Below, piece after piece: positions 1 to 14,032 of a stretch of DNA of 64,000 nt. Under the pieces are notes generated by a model. That model worked only from the letters and a program-made list of their open reading frames with translations, was not told the origin of the DNA and did no database searches. Source of the stretch: Linanthus parryae (lineage: Eukaryota; Streptophyta; Magnoliopsida; Ericales; Polemoniaceae). Within the stretch, counting starts at the first letter, position 1; each line of letters opens with the position of its first letter. A program made the position numbers and the translations under genes. The stretch spans positions 154,267,345 through 154,331,344 of the forward strand of contig JALGPY010000002.1 in assembly GCA_023055425.1 (NCBI GenBank), given 5' to 3'.

Positions 1-318
1 ATAATGCTAACAATATCTCGGTCGACACGACGATATGACACGAACCCGACACGAGCGGGCTATGATCGACATGGACGTGTAACGGGTAAAAACGGTTCGA
101 ACTGTAAGTGATACGAAAATAAATGGGTCTACGCGCGGTCGAAAAATTTATGACCCGGTTCAACCCAACAAGCAAGGAACGCGTTGGGATGACCGGAATT
201 TCCAGACCTAATCAAGAGGCTAAAGATAAAGGAGTGTTTTGTCTTCACAAAGGAAATATAGCTCAAATGAACTAACGCAGGGCAGGTTTTTTTCTTTATA
301 TAAAAACATACTTACAAG

Positions 319-1527
319 TCTCCGAAAATTTGAGCTCTTTCAATTGTGAAGCACAAAATGCCAGTTGTATAGATTCTGGACGAATGATATCTATACATCC
401 GGAGGGGAAAAACCTCTTCAAATTAAGCTTATCGGGTAAGTTGGAAGTTGGTAATGTCATATACCAGAAAATCAATGACGATGACGTGATGGTAAACATG
501 CCCCCATCTATTCAGCAACACTCATTCATCGCGTTGGCGGTGAAGGTCCTTCCACCAAGCTCAGTTTTATTCATAAAGCCACTTTTATGTTCGCCATTCC
601 GAGGAGAATTAGATTTGGCTGTCTGCATGGGCATGTTCTTTGGCTTTGAGTATGCACCTTTAGAGATTCATTCTCATTCGGAGAGACTACTCTTTTCAAA
701 CACTATTTCTGCGGTGATGATACTGTAAGATCTTGTTTCATTTAGGCTCTTATATGTCACACCTAATGTTTGTCATAATGTTTATTGAGCTACATGTTTA
801 GTCATATAATATCTTAATGTCCTTATAATTCTTATAGCATTATGATAATAGTGAGAGAATGTCAGATTTTTATCATTTCTATAGAATTTCGCTTCTCTCC
901 GTAACTTGGGAGCCGCTGTAAAAATTGTACCAGTCCATGGGTCTACCATTTTTATATCTTCAAGGTATGATAATCAAGTATCATTTCTCTGGTTGCTTCT
1001 CTTTCTCATTATTGCTTACCAGGTTGCTATTTCCAGGATATATTAAAGAGGAGAAGACCTATGATGAAGCCAAATCTAAAAAATTAAAATCCTAGAAGTT
1101 AAAATAACAAGCAAGTAAGCTTATTTTTGTCTGTTGACCATCTGATTTGTTGTTTAACTTTTGTGTGTCTAACTAAATTTTTGTTTTATGTTCTTTTTGT
1201 GCACCACTCTTTATTCCATTCTCTTTGCCTACAAATGACATGCGGAGAACATTGTTTCATGAAATAATTATGGTTGGTTGAAGGGTTCAAATTTATTGTT
1301 TAGCTGAACCTATTTTCATTTAATCTATAGTTCCAAATTATTTGCAGAATGTGTTATAAAGTAGACAAAAAGAGAAGAGTGTCGCAGTATGCATGACACA
1401 GTATGCATCACAGTTACAATTTTTGAAAGCTTAGCTGAAGGGGTGAAAATGGAATTTCTCAAACTAAAAGGTGTGCACTGTCTTTTCATCAAACCTAAGG
1501 TGGTGAAAGGGTCTTTTATCCATTTTA
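319..1527 (+). pseudogene. NRPD1 fragment in monomer A1
   Basis: Same exon and intron remnants as the A-type copy at 3759-4972. It lacks five bases near 370 that the other A copies have, which changes the reading upstream of the conserved block. The block itself, with motifs EGKNLFKLSLSGK, PPSIQQHSF and GFEYAPLEI, runs in one frame to a stop at 728. It is a shared exon remnant, not an independent gene. Confidence 0.8.
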
Positions 1528-2040
1528 AAATTTAAATTTATATATTTAAAACAAAAAATGAGATGTCGCTACTTTCAATAAGGGAGATGGATGGAAATTG
1601 CATATGCGCATCAAATTAGAATAATGTAGGGGATTTTGGTGGTAAATTAATAGTGCAATAGGTTAAGTGTAAAAAAAACAATAAAACAAATAAGTTTCCG
1701 ATAGAAAAATCAAAAAATATATGAATAATGCTAACAGTACCCGGGATGACACGACGACAAGACATGAACTTAACACGAGCGGGATTAGGTCGACACGAAT
1801 GTGCAACTGGTCAATAATGGGTCGAACAAAAAGTGACACGAAAATAAATGGGTCTTCGCCGGGTCAACAAATTTCTGACCAGGTTCAACCCAACCCAGAA
1901 CCCGATGGGATGACCCAAATTGCCAGGCCTAATCCAGAGGCTACACATAAAGGAGTATTCTATCTTCCCAAAGGTATTAGAGCTCAAATGAACTAACAAA
2001 TAGCTGATTTTTTTTTCTTTGTATATAAACTACTTACAAC

Positions 2041-3247
2041 TCTCCGAAAATTTGAGCTCTTTGAATTGTGAAGCACAAAATGCTAGTTGTACCCTACAGA
2101 TTCTTGACAAATAATAGACATACATCCGGAAGGAAAAAACCTCGTCAAATTAATCTTAATGGGTAAGTTGGAAATTTGTGATGTCATATACCAGAAACTC
2201 AAAGACAATGACATTGTGATGATAAACATTCCTCAGTCATCGCGTTGTTGGTGAAGGTCCTTCCCCAAACTCAGTTTTTATTCATAATGCCACTTATAGT
2301 TCGCCATTTCGAGGGGATTTAGATTGTGACTATCTACATGGGTATGTTCTTTAGCTTTCAGTATGCAGCCTTAGAGATACAGTCTCATCTGGAGAGTCTA
2401 CACTTTTAAACATATTTCTATGGTGATGATATTGTAAGATCTTGTCTCATTTATGCTCTTCTCTCGCATACCTAATGTTTGCCATAATGTTTATTGTGCC
2501 ACATCTTCATTCGTACAACATCTTAATGTCCTTATAATTCATATTGCATTCTGATTATAATGAGAGTTTTTTTCATGCCGACTTGTTTATCTTTCCTATG
2601 GCGTTTAGCTTCTCTCCGGAGACTGGGAGCCGCCGTAAACATTGTACCAGTCCATGCATGGGTCCGCCATTTTAATATCTTCAAGGTATGAAAATCCAGA
2701 ATTAGTTCTCTTGTAAATTCTTTTTCTCATTATTTCTTATCGGGTTGTTATGTAATTTTCAAGATATATTAAAGAGGAGAAGACCCATAGTGAAGCCAAT
2801 TCTCAAAAAATAATATCCCATAACAAAAAATAACAAGCAAGTAAGCTTCTTTTTGTCTGTTGACGATCTGATTTGTTGTTCAACTTTTGTAAGTCTAACT
2901 AAATTCTTGTTTTGTGCTTTTTCTGTGCGCCACTCTTTATTCTATTCTCTGTATCTACAAATGACATGTGGAAAACTTTGTTTCATGAAAGAATTATAGT
3001 TTGTTGAAAGGTTCAAATTTATTATTTAGCTTAATTGATTATATTTACTCCATACTTTAAATTATTTTCAAAATATGTTATGATTAAAATAAAAGAGAAG
3101 AGCGTCACAGTATGCATGACACAGTCTGCATCACAGTTACAATTGCTGAAAGCTTAGCTGAAGAGGTGAAAGTGCAATTTCTAAAACTAGAATGTGAAGT
3201 GTTTTTTCATCTAACTTAAGGGGAGAAAGGGTCTTTTATACATTTTA
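2041..3247 (+). pseudogene. NRPD1 fragment in monomer B1 (B-type reference)
   Basis: This is the B-type version of the captured Pol IV largest-subunit segment. Exon a is about 2041-2433. It carries a degenerate metal-A loop, DLDCD at 2316-2330 where the family has DFDGD, followed by YLHGY, then an out-of-frame piece of a later part of the gene. A GTAAG donor follows at 2434. Exon b is 2609-2685 after a TTTAG acceptor; in translation it resembles the SPWVCHF region, but a 4-bp insertion (CATG doubled) breaks it. Exon c is about 2764-2840 and ends at a GTAAGC donor. The acceptor before exon d has lost its AG. Exon d holds a remnant of the VCITVT block. Several frameshifts and stops make it non-coding. 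Confidence 0.8.
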
Positions 3248-3758
3248 AAAATGTAATTTAGATATTTAAAATAAAAAAGTGAGATGTCGTTACTTTCAAT
3301 AACGGAGATGGATGAAATTATACTATTCGTCCATAATTAGGATAATGTAAGGGATTTTGATGGAAATTAATAGTGTGATAGGGTAAGTGTAAAAAAAATA
3401 AGACAACTAAATAACCGATGAAAAATTCAAAAATATATGCATAATGCTAACAATATCTCGGTCGACACGACGATATGACACGAACCCGACACGAGCGGGC
3501 TATGATCGACATGGACGTGTAACGGGTAAAAACGGTTCGAACTGTAAGTGATACGAAAATAAATGGGTCTACGCGCGGTCGACAAATTTATGACCCGGTT
3601 CAACCCAACAAGCAAGGAACGCGTTGGGATGACCGGAATTTCCAGACCTAATCAAGAGGCTAAAGATAAAGGAGTGTTTTGTCTTCACAAAGGAAATATA
3701 GCTCAAATGAACTAACGCAGGGCAGGTTTTTTTCTTTTTATAAAAACATACTTACAAG

Positions 3759-4972
3759 TCTCCGAAAATTTGAGCTCTTTCAATTGTGAAGCACAAAATG
3801 CCAGTTGTACTTTGTAGATTCTGGACGAATGATATCTATACATCCGGAGGGGAAAAACCTCTTCAAATTAAGCTTATCGGGTAAGTTGGAAGTTGGTAAT
3901 GTCATATACCAGAAAATCAATGACGATGACGTGATGGTAAACATGCCCCCATCTATTCAGCAACACTCATTCATCGCGTTGGCGGTGAAGGTCCTTCCAC
4001 CAAGCTCAGTTTTATTCATAAAGCCACTTTTATGTTCGCCATTCCGAGGAGAATTAGATTTGGCTGTCTGCATGGGCATGTTCTTTGGCTTTGAGTATGC
4101 ACCTTTAGAGATTCATTCTCATTCGGAGAGACTACTCTTTTCAAACACTATTTCTGCGGTGATGATACTGTAAGATCTTGTTTCATTTAGGCTCTTATAT
4201 GTCACACCTAATGTTTGTCATAATGTTTATTGAGCTACATGTTTAGTCATATAATATCTTAATGTCCTTATAATTCTTATAGCATTATGATAATAGTGAG
4301 AGAATGTCAGATTTTTATCATTTCTATAGAATTTCGCTTCTCTCCGTAACTTGGGAGCCGCTGTAAAAATTGTACCAGTCCATGGGTCTACCATTTTTAT
4401 ATCTTCAAGGTATGATAATCAAGTATCATTTCTCTAGTTGCTTCTCTTTCTCATTATTGCTTACCAGGTTGCTATTTCCAGGATATATTAAAGAGGAGAA
4501 GACCTATGATGAAGCCAAATCTAAAAAATTAAAATCCTAGAAGTTAAAATAACAAGCAAGTAAGCTTATTTTTGTCTGTTGACCATCTGATTTGTTGTTT
4601 AACTTTTGTGTGTCTAACTAAATTTTTGTTTTATGTTCTTTTTGTGCACCACTCTTTATTCCATTCTCTTTGCCTACAAATTACATGCGGAGAACATTGT
4701 TTCATGAAATAATTATGGTTGGTTGAAGGGTTCAAATTTATTGTTTAGCTGAACCTATTTTCATTTAATCTATAGTTCCAAATTATTTGCAGAATGTGTT
4801 ATAAAGTAGACAAAAAGAGAAGAGTGTCGCAGTATGCATGACACAGTATGCATCACAGTTACAATTTTTGAAAGCTTAGCTGAAGGGGTGAAAATGGAAT
4901 TTCTCAAACTAAAAGGTGTGCACTGTCTTTTCATCAAACCTAAGGTGGTGAAAGGGTCTTTTATCCATTTTA
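3759..4972 (+). pseudogene. NRPD1 (RNA polymerase IV largest subunit) fragment, monomer A2 (A-type reference)
   Basis: NRPD1 is the catalytic largest subunit of plant nuclear RNA polymerase IV, which makes precursors of 24-nt siRNAs. Exon a (about 3759-4169) translates with blocks EGKNLFKLSLSGK, PPSIQQHSFIAL and VKVLPPSSVLFIKPL, which fit the region just before the metal-A loop. The loop itself has decayed to ELDLAVC. The sequence then jumps to GFEYAPLEIHSHSERL, which fits a part of NRPD1 several hundred residues further on. A GTAAG donor lies at 4170. Exon b (about 4337-4409, ending at GTATG) reads like SPWVYHFYIFK but contains a stop and has lost its AG acceptor. Exon c is 4482-4559, between a TTTCCAG acceptor and a GTAAGC donor. 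Exon d starts at 4793 after TTTGCAG and reads DTVCITVTIFE. An upstream frameshift and stops rule out a working protein. The alternative paralogue NRPE1 fits less well. Confidence 0.82.
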
Positions 4973-5485
4973 AAATTTAAATTTATATATTTAAAACAAA
5001 AAATGAGATGTCGCTACTTTCAATAAGGGAGATGGATGGAAATTGCATATGCGCATCAAATTAGAATAATGTAGGGGATTTTGGTGGTAAATTAATAGTG
5101 CAATAGGTTAAGTGTAAAAAAAACAATAAAACAAATAAGTTTTCGATAGAAAAATCAAAAAATATATGAATAATGCTAACAGTACCCGGGATGACACGAC
5201 GACAAGACATGAACTTAACACGAGCGGGATTAGGTCGACACGAATGTGCAACTGGTCAATAATGGGTCGAACAAAAAGTGACACGAAAATAAATGGGTCT
5301 TCGCCGGGTCAACAAATTTCTGACCAGGTTCAACCCAACCCAGAACCCGATGGGATGACCCAAATTGCCAGGCCTAATCCAGAGGCTACACATAAAGGAG
5401 TATTCTATCTTCCCAAAGGTATTAGAGCTCAAATGAACTAACAAATAGCTGATTTTTTTTTCTTTGTATATAAACTACTTACAAC

Positions 5486-6691
5486 TCTCCGAAAATTTGA
5501 GCTCTTTGAATTGTGAAGCACAAAATGCTAGTTGTACCCTACAGATTCTTGACAAATAATAGACATACATCCGGAAGGAAAAAACCTCGTCAAATTAATC
5601 TTAATGGGTAAGTTGGAAATTTGTGATGTCATATACCAGAAACTCAAAGACAATGACATTGTGATGATAAACATTCCTCAGTCATCGCGTTGTTGGTGAA
5701 GGTCCTTCCCCAAACTCAGTTTTTATTCATAATGCCACTTATAGTTCGCCATTCCGAGGGGATTTAGATTGTGACTATCTACATGGGTATGTTCTTTAGC
5801 TTTCAGTATGCAGCCTTAGAGATACAGTCTCATCTGGAGAGTCTACACTTTTAAACATATTTCTATGGTGATGATATTGTAAGATCTTGTCTCATTTATG
5901 CTCTTCTCTCGCATACCTAATGTTTGCCATAATGTTTATTGTGCCACATCTTCATTCGTACAACATCTTAATGTCCTTATAATTCATATTGCATTCTGAT
6001 TATAATGAGAGTTTTTTTCATGCCGACTTGTTTATCTTTCCTATGGCGTTTAGCTTCTCTCCGGAGACTGGGAGCCGCCGTAAACATTGTACCAGTCCAT
6101 GCATGGGTCCGCCATTTTAATATCTTCAAGGTATGAAAATCTAGAATTAGTTCTCTTGTAAATTCTTTTTCTCATTATTTCTTATCGGGTTGTTATGTAA
6201 TTTTCAAGATATATTAAAGAGGAGAAGACCCATAGTGAAGCCAATTCTCAAAAAATATTATCCCATAACAAAAAATAACAAGCAAGTAAGCTTCTTTTTG
6301 TCTGTTGACCATCTGATTTGTTGTTCAACTTTTGTAAGTCTAATAAATTCTTGTTTTGTGCTTTTTCTGTGCGCCACTCTTTATTCTATTCTCTGTATCT
6401 ACAAATGACATGTGGAAAACTTTGTTTCATGAAAGAATTATAGTTTGTTGAAAGGTTCAAATTTATTATTTAGCTTAATTGATTATATTTACTCCATACT
6501 TTAAATTATTTTCAAAATATGTTATGATTAAAATAAAAGAGAAGAGCGTCACAGTATGCATGACACAGTCTGCATCACAGTTACAATTGCTGAAAGCTTA
6601 GCTGAAGAGGTGAAAGTGCCATTTCTAAAACTAGAATGTGAAGTGTTTTTTCATCTAACTTAAGGGGAGAAAGGGTCTTTTATACATTTTA
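5486..6691 (+). pseudogene. NRPD1 fragment in monomer B2
   Basis: Nearly identical to B1 at 2041-3247. It shares the DLDCD form of the metal-A loop, the 4-bp insertion in exon b and the intact 29-bp stretch around the VCITVT remnant that later B copies lack. One base is missing near 6344 in the intron before exon d. Non-coding. Confidence 0.8.
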
Positions 6692-7202
6692 AAAATGTAA
6701 TTTAGATATTTAAAATAAAAAAGTGAGATGTCGTTACTTTCAATAACGGAGATGGATGAAATTATACTATTCGTCCATAATTAGGATAATGTAAGGGATT
6801 TTGATGGAAATTAATAGTGTGATAGGGTATGTGTAAAAAAAATAAGACAACTAAATAACCGATGAAAAATTCAAAAATATATGCATAATGCTAACAATAT
6901 CTCGGTCGACACGACGATATGACACGAACCCGACACGAGCGGGCTATGATCGACATGGACGTGTAACGGGTAAAAACGGTTCGAACTGTAAGTGATACGA
7001 AAATAAATGGGTCTACGCGCGGTCGACAAATTTATGACCCGGTTCAACCCAACAAGCAAGGAACGCGTTGGGATGACCGGAATTTCCAGACCTAATCAAG
7101 AGGCTAAAGATAAAGGAGTGTTTTGTCTTCACAAAGGAAATATAGCTCAAATGAACTAACGCAGGGCATGTTTTTTTCTTTTTATAAAAACATACTTACA
7201 AG

Positions 7203-8416
7203 TCTCCGAAAATTTGAGCTCTTTCAATTGTGAAGCACAAAATGCCAGTTGTACTTTGTAGATTCTGGACGAATGATATCTATACATCCGGAGGGGAAAA
7301 ACCTCTTCAAATTAAGCTTATCGGGTAAGTTAGAAGTTGGTAATGTCATATACCAGAAAATCAATGACGATGACGTGATGGTAAACATGCCCCCATCTAT
7401 TCAGCAACACTCATTCATCGCGTTGGCGGTGAAGGTCCTTCCACCAAGCTCAGTTTTATTCATAAAGCCACTTTTATGTTCGCCATTCCGAGGAGAATTA
7501 GATTTGGCTGTCTGCATGGGCATGTTCTTTGGCTTTGAGTATGCACCTTTAGAGATTCATTCTCATTCGGAGAGACTACTCTTTTCAAACACTATTTCTG
7601 CGGTGATGATACTGTAAGATCTTGTTTCATTTAGGCTCTTATATGTCACACCTAATGTTTGTCATAATGTTTATTGAGCTACATGTTTAGTCATATAATA
7701 TCTTAATGTCCTTATAATTCTTATAGCATTATGATAATAGTGAGAGAATGTCAGATTTTTATCATTTCTATAGAATTTCGCTTCTCTCCGTAACTTGGGA
7801 GCCGCTGTAAAAATTGTACCAGTCCATGGGTCTACCATTTTTATATCTTCAAGGTATGATAATCAAGTATCATTTCTCTGGTTGCTTCTCTTTCTCATTA
7901 TTGCTTACCAGGTTGCTATTTCCAGGATATATTAAAGAGGAGAAGACCTATGATGAAGCCAAATCTAAAAAATTAAAATCCTAGAAGTTAAAATAACAAG
8001 CAAGTAAGCTTATTTTTGTCTGTTGACCATCTGATTTGTTGTTTAACTTTTGTGTGTCTAACTAAATTTTTGTTTTATGTTCTTTTTGTGCACCACTCTT
8101 TATTCCATTCTCTTTGCCTACAAATGACATGCGGAGAACATTGTTTCATGAAATAATTATGGTTGGTTGAAGGGTTCAAATTTATTGTTTAGCTGAACCT
8201 ATTTTCATTTAATCTATAGTTCCAAATTATTTGCAGAATGTGTTATAAAGTAGACAAAAAGAGAAGAGTGTCGCAGTATGCATGACACAGTATGCATCAC
8301 AGTTACAATTTTTGAAAGCTTAGCTGAAGGGGTGAAAATGGAATTTCTCAAACTAAAAGGTGTGCACTGTCTTTTCATCAAACCTAAGGTGGTGAAAGGG
8401 TCTTTTATCCATTTTA
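7203..8416 (+). pseudogene. NRPD1 fragment in monomer A3
   Basis: Copy of the A-type segment described at 3759-4972, with the same exon order, the same frame-restoring one-base deletion in the metal-A loop and a 122-codon open stretch at 7249-7617. Only scattered single-base differences from A2. Confidence 0.8.
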
Positions 8417-8929
8417 AAATTTAAATTTATATATTTAAAACAAAAAATGAGATGTCGCTACTTTCAATAAGGGAGATGGATGGAAATTGCATATGCGCAT
8501 CAAATTAGAATAATGTAGGGGATTTTGGTGGTAAATTAATAGTGCAATAGGTTAAGTGTAAAAAAAACAATAAAACAAATAAGTTTCCGATAGAAAAATC
8601 AAAAAATATATGAATAATGCTAACAGTACCCGGGATGACACGACGACAAGACATGAACTTAACACGAGCGGGATTAGGTCGACACGAATGTGCAACTGGT
8701 CAATAATGGGTCGAACAAAAAGTGACACGAAAATAAATGGGTCTTCGCCGGGTCAACAAATTTCTGACCAGGTTCAACCCAACCCAGAACCCGATGGGAT
8801 GACCCAAATTGCCAGGCCTAATCCTGAGGCTACACATAAAGGAGTATTCTATCTTCCCAAAGGTATTAGAGCTTAAATGAACTAACAAATAGCTGATTTT
8901 TTTTTCTTTTAATAAAAACTACTTACAAC

Positions 8930-10107
8930 TCTCCGAAAATTTGAGCTCTTTGAATTGTGAAGCACAAAATGCTAGTTGTACCCTACAGATTCTTGACAAA
9001 TGATAGATATACATCCGGAAGGAAAAAACCTGGTCAAATTAATCTTAATGGGTAAGTTGGAAATTTGTGATGTCATATACCAGAAACTCAAAGACAATGA
9101 CATTGTGATGATAAACATTCCTCAGTCATCGCGTTGTTGGTGAAGGTCCTTCCCCAAACTCAGTTTTTATTCATAATGCCACTTATAGTTCGCCATTCCG
9201 AGGGGATTTAGATTGTGACTATCTACATGGGTATGTTCTTTAGCTTTCAGTATGCAGCCTTAGAGATACAGTCTCATCTGGAGAGTCTACACTTTTAAAC
9301 ATATTTCTATGGTGATGATATTGTAAGATCTTGTCTCATTTATGCTCTTCTCTCGCATACCTAATGTTTTCCATAATGTTTATTGTGCCACATCTTCATT
9401 CGTACAACATCTTAATGTCCTTATAATTCATATTGCATTCTGATTATAATGAGAGTTTTTTTCATGCCGACTTATTTATCTTTCCTATGGCGTTTAGCTT
9501 CTCTCCGGAGACTGGGAGCCGCCGTAAACATTGTACCAGTCCATGCATGGGTCCGCCATTTTAATATCTTCAAGGTATGAAAATCCAGAATTAGTTCTCT
9601 TGTAAATTCTTTTTCTCATTATTTCTTATCGGGTTGTTATGTAATTTTCAAGATATATTAAAGAGGAGAAGACCCATAGTGAAGCCAATTCTCAAAAAAT
9701 ATTATCCCATAACAAAAAATAACAAGCAAGTAAGCTTCTTTTTTGGCTATTGACCATCTGATTTGTTGTTGAACTTTTGTAAGTCTAACTAAATTCTTGT
9801 TTTGTGCTTTTTCTGTGCGCCACTCTTTATTCTATTCTCTGTATCTACAAATGACATGTGGACAACTTTGTTTCATGAAAGAATTATAGTTTGTTGAAAG
9901 GTTCAAATTTATTATTTAGCTAATTTGATTATATTTACTCCATACTTTAAATTATTTTCAAAATATGTTATGATTAAAATAAAAGAGAAGAGCGTTACAG
10001 TATGCATCTAACTTAGCTGAAGAGGTGAAAGTGCCATTTCTAAAACTAGAATGTGAAGTGTTTTTTCATCTAACTTAAGGGGAGAAAGGGTCTTTTATAC
10101 ATTTTAA
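8930..10107 (+). pseudogene. NRPD1 fragment in monomer B3, with 29-bp deletion
   Basis: B-type segment as at 2041-3247, but about 29 bp are missing near 10005, inside the exon d remnant. This removes most of the VCITVT block. It is the first copy in this block with that deletion, which B4-B7 share. Confidence 0.78.
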
Positions 10108-10617
10108 AAATGTAATTTAGATATTTAAAATAAAAAAGTGAGATGTCGTTACTTTCAATAACGGAGATGGATGAAATTATACTATTCGTCCATAATTAGG
10201 ATAATGTAAGGGATTTTGATGGAAATTAATAGTGTGATAGGGTAAGTGTAAAAAAAATAAGACAACTAAATAACCGATGAAAAATTCAAAAATATATGCA
10301 TAATGCTAACAATATCTCGGTCGACACGACGATATGACACGAACCCGACACGAGCGGGCTATGATCGACATGGACGTGTAACGGGTAAAAACGGTTCGAA
10401 CTGTAAGTGATACGAAAATAAATGGGTCTACGCGCGGTCGACAAATTTATGACCCGGTTCAACCCAACAAGCAAGGAACGCGTTGGGATGACCGGAATTT
10501 CCAGACCTAATCAAGAGGCTAAAGATAAAGGAGTGTTTTGTCTTCACAAAGGAAATATAGCTCAAATGAACTAACGCAGGGCAGGTTTTTTTCTTTTTAT
10601 AAAAACATACTTACAAG

Positions 10618-11831
10618 TCTCCGAAAATTTGAGCTCTTTCAATTGTGAAGCACAAAATGCCAGTTGTACTTTGTAGATTCTGGACGAATGATATCTATAC
10701 ATCCGGAGGGGAAAAACCTCTTCAAATTAAGCTTATCGGGTAAGTTGGAAGTTGGTAATGTCATATACCAGAAAATCAATGACGATGACGTGATGGTAAA
10801 CATGCCCCCATCTATTCAGCAACACTCATTCATCGCGTTGGCGGTGAAGGTCCTTCCACCAAGCTCAGTTTTATTCATAAAGCCACTTTTATGTTCGCCA
10901 TTCCGAGGAGAATTAGATTTGGCTGTCTGCATGGGCATGTTCTTTGGCTTTGAGTATGCACCTTTAGAGATTCATTCTCATTCGGAGAGACTACTCTTTT
11001 CAAACACTATTTCTGCGGTGATGATACTGTAAGATCTTGTTTCATTTAGGCTCTTATATGTCACACCTAATGTTTGTCATAATGTTTATTGAGCTACATG
11101 TTTAGTCATATAATATCTTAATGTCCTTATAATTCTTATAGCATTATGATAATAGTGAGAGAATGTCAGATTTTTATCATTTCTATAGAATTTCGCTTCT
11201 CTCCGTAACTTGGGAGCCGCTGTAAAAATTGTACCAGTCCATGGGTCTACCATTTTTATATCTTCAAGGTATGATAATCAAGTATCATTTCTCTGGTTGC
11301 TTCTCTTTCTCATTATTGCTTACCAGGTTGCTATTTCCAGGATATATTAAAGAGGAGAAGACCTATGATGAAGCCAAATCTAAAAAATTAAAATCCTAGA
11401 AGTTAAAATAACAAGCAAGTAAGCTTATTTTTGTCTGTTGACCATCTGATTTGTTGTTTAACTTTTGTGTGTCTAACTAAATTTTTGTTTTATGTTCTTT
11501 TTGTGCACCACTCTTTATTCCATTCTCTTTGCCTACAAATGACATGCGGAGAACATTGTTTCATGAAATAATTATGGTTGGTTGAAGGGTTCAAATTTAT
11601 TGTTTAGCTGAACCTATTTTCATTTAATCTATAGTTCCAAATTATTTGCAGAATGTGTTATAAAGTAGACAAAAAGAGAAGAGTGTCGCAGTATGCATGA
11701 CACAGTATGCATCACAGTTACAATTTTTGAAAGCTTAGCTGAAGGGGTGAAAATGGAATTTCTCAAACTAAAAGGTGTGCACTGTCTTTTCATCAAACCT
11801 AAGGTGGTGAAAGGGTCTTTTATCCATTTTA
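10618..11831 (+). pseudogene. NRPD1 fragment in monomer A4
   Basis: A-type copy exactly 3415 bp after A3, with the same exons, the same open stretch (10664-11032) and the same broken acceptor before exon b. Essentially identical to A3. Confidence 0.8.
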
Positions 11832-12344
11832 AAATTTAAATTTATATATTTAAAACAAAAAATGAGATGTCGCTACTTTCAATAAGGGAGATGGATGGAA
11901 ATTGCATATGCGCATCAAATTAGAATAATGTAGGGGATTTTGGTGGTAAATTAATAGTGCAATAGGTTAAGTGTAAAAAAAACAATAAAACAAATAAGTT
12001 TCCGATAGAAAAATCAAAAAATATATGAATAATGCTAACAGTACCCGGGATGACACGACGACAAGACATGAACTTAACACGAGCGGGATTAGGTCGACAC
12101 GAATGTGCAACTGGTCAATAATGGGTCGAACAAAAAGTGACACGAAAATAAATGGGTCTTCGCCGGGTCAACAAATTTCTGACCAGGTTCAACCCAACCC
12201 AGAACCCGATGGGATGACCCAAATTGCCAGGCCTAATCCTGAGGCTACACATAAAGGAGTATTCTATCTTCCCAAAGGTATTAGAGCTTAAATGAACTAA
12301 CAAATAGCTGATTTTTTTTTCTTTTAATAAAAACTACTTACAAC

Positions 12345-13522
12345 TCTCCGAAAATTTGAGCTCTTTGAATTGTGAAGCACAAAATGCTAGTTGTACCCTA
12401 CAGATTCTTGACAAATGATAGATATACATCCGGAAGGAAAAAACCTGGTCAAATTAATCTTAATGGGTAAGTTGGAAATTTGTGATGTCATATACCAGAA
12501 ACTCAAAGACAATGACATTGTGATGATAAACATTCCTCAGTCATCGCGTTGTTGGTGAAGGTCCTTCCCCAAACTCAGTTTTTATTCATAATGCCACTTA
12601 TAGTTCGCCATTCCGAGGGGATTTAGATTGTGACTATCTACATGGGTATGTTCTTTAGCTTTCAGTATGCAGCCATAGAGATACAGTCTCATCTGGAGAG
12701 TCTACACTTTTAAACATATTTCTATGGTGATGATATTGTAAGATCTTGTCTCATTTATGCTCTTCTCTCGCATACCTAATGTTTTCCATAATGTTTATTG
12801 TGCCACATCTTCATTCGTACAACATCTTAATGTCCTTATAATTCATATTGCATTCTGATTATAATGAGAGTTTTTTTCATGCCGACTTATTTATCTTTCC
12901 TATGGCGTTTAGCTTCTCTCCGGAGACTGGGAGCCGCCGTAAACATTGTACCAGTCCATGCATGGGTCCGCCATTTTAATATCTTCAAGGTATGAAAATC
13001 CAGAATTAGTTCTCTTGTAAATTCTTTTTCTCATTATTTCTTATCGGGTTGTTATGTAATTTTCAAGATATATTAAAGAGGAGAAGACCCATAGTGAAGC
13101 CAATTCTCAAAAAATATTATCCCATAACAAAAAATAACAAGCAAGTAAGCTTCTTTTTTGGCTATTGACCATCTGATTTGTTGTTGAACTTTTGTAAGTC
13201 TAACTAAATTCTTGTTTTGTGCTTTTTCTGTGCGCCACTCTTTATTCTATTCTCTGTATCTACAAATGACATGTGGACAACTTTGTTTCATGAAAGAATT
13301 ATAGTTTGTTGAAAGGTTCAAATTTATTATTTAGCTAATTTGATTATATTTACTCCATACTTTAAATTATTTTCAAAATATGTTATGATTAAAATAAAAG
13401 AGAAGAGCGTTACAGTATGCATCTAACTTAGCTGAAGAGGTGAAAGTGCCATTTCTAAAACTAGAATGTGAAGTGTTTTTTCATCTAACTTAAGGGGAGA
13501 AAGGGTCTTTTATACATTTTAA
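12345..13522 (+). pseudogene. NRPD1 fragment in monomer B4, with 29-bp deletion
   Basis: B-type copy exactly 3415 bp after B3, sharing the deletion in exon d (near 13420). Almost no differences from B3, indicating recent amplification or conversion. Confidence 0.78.
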
Positions 13523-14032
13523 AAATGTAATTTAGATATTTAAAATAAAAAAGTGAGATGTCGTTACTTTCAATAACGGAGATGGATGAAATTATACTAT
13601 TCGTCCATAATTAGGATAATGTAAGGGATTTTGATGGAAATTAATAGTGTGATAGGGTAAGTGTAAAAAAAATAAGACAACTAAATAACCGATGAAAAAT
13701 TCAAAAATATATGCATAATGCTAACAATATCTCGGTCGACACGACGATATGACACGAACCCGACACGAGCGGGCTATGATCGACATGGACGTGTAACGGG
13801 TAAAAACGGTTCGAACTGTAAGTGATACGAAAATAAATGGGTCTACGCGCGGTCGACAAATTTATGACCCGGTTCAACCCAACAAGCAAGGAACGCGTTG
13901 GGATGACCGGAATTTCCAGACCTAATCAAGAGGCTAAAGATAAAGGAGTGTTTTGTCTTCACAAAGGAAATATAGCTCAAATGAACTAACGCAGGGCAGG
14001 TTTTTTTCTTTTTATAAAAACATACTTACAAG

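Noticed and set aside
1811..1999. Minus-strand ORFs of about 62 codons in every monomer head
   Set aside because: They overlap the GTCGAC-rich head, match no family I recognise, and persist only because the monomers are near-identical.
3805..4173. The recurring 122-codon ORF as a functional gene
   Set aside because: It begins in the middle of a conserved block after an ancestral frameshift, fuses two distant parts of NRPD1, runs through a broken metal-A loop and ends at an old splice donor. No promoter is visible. It is better read as a pseudogene exon.
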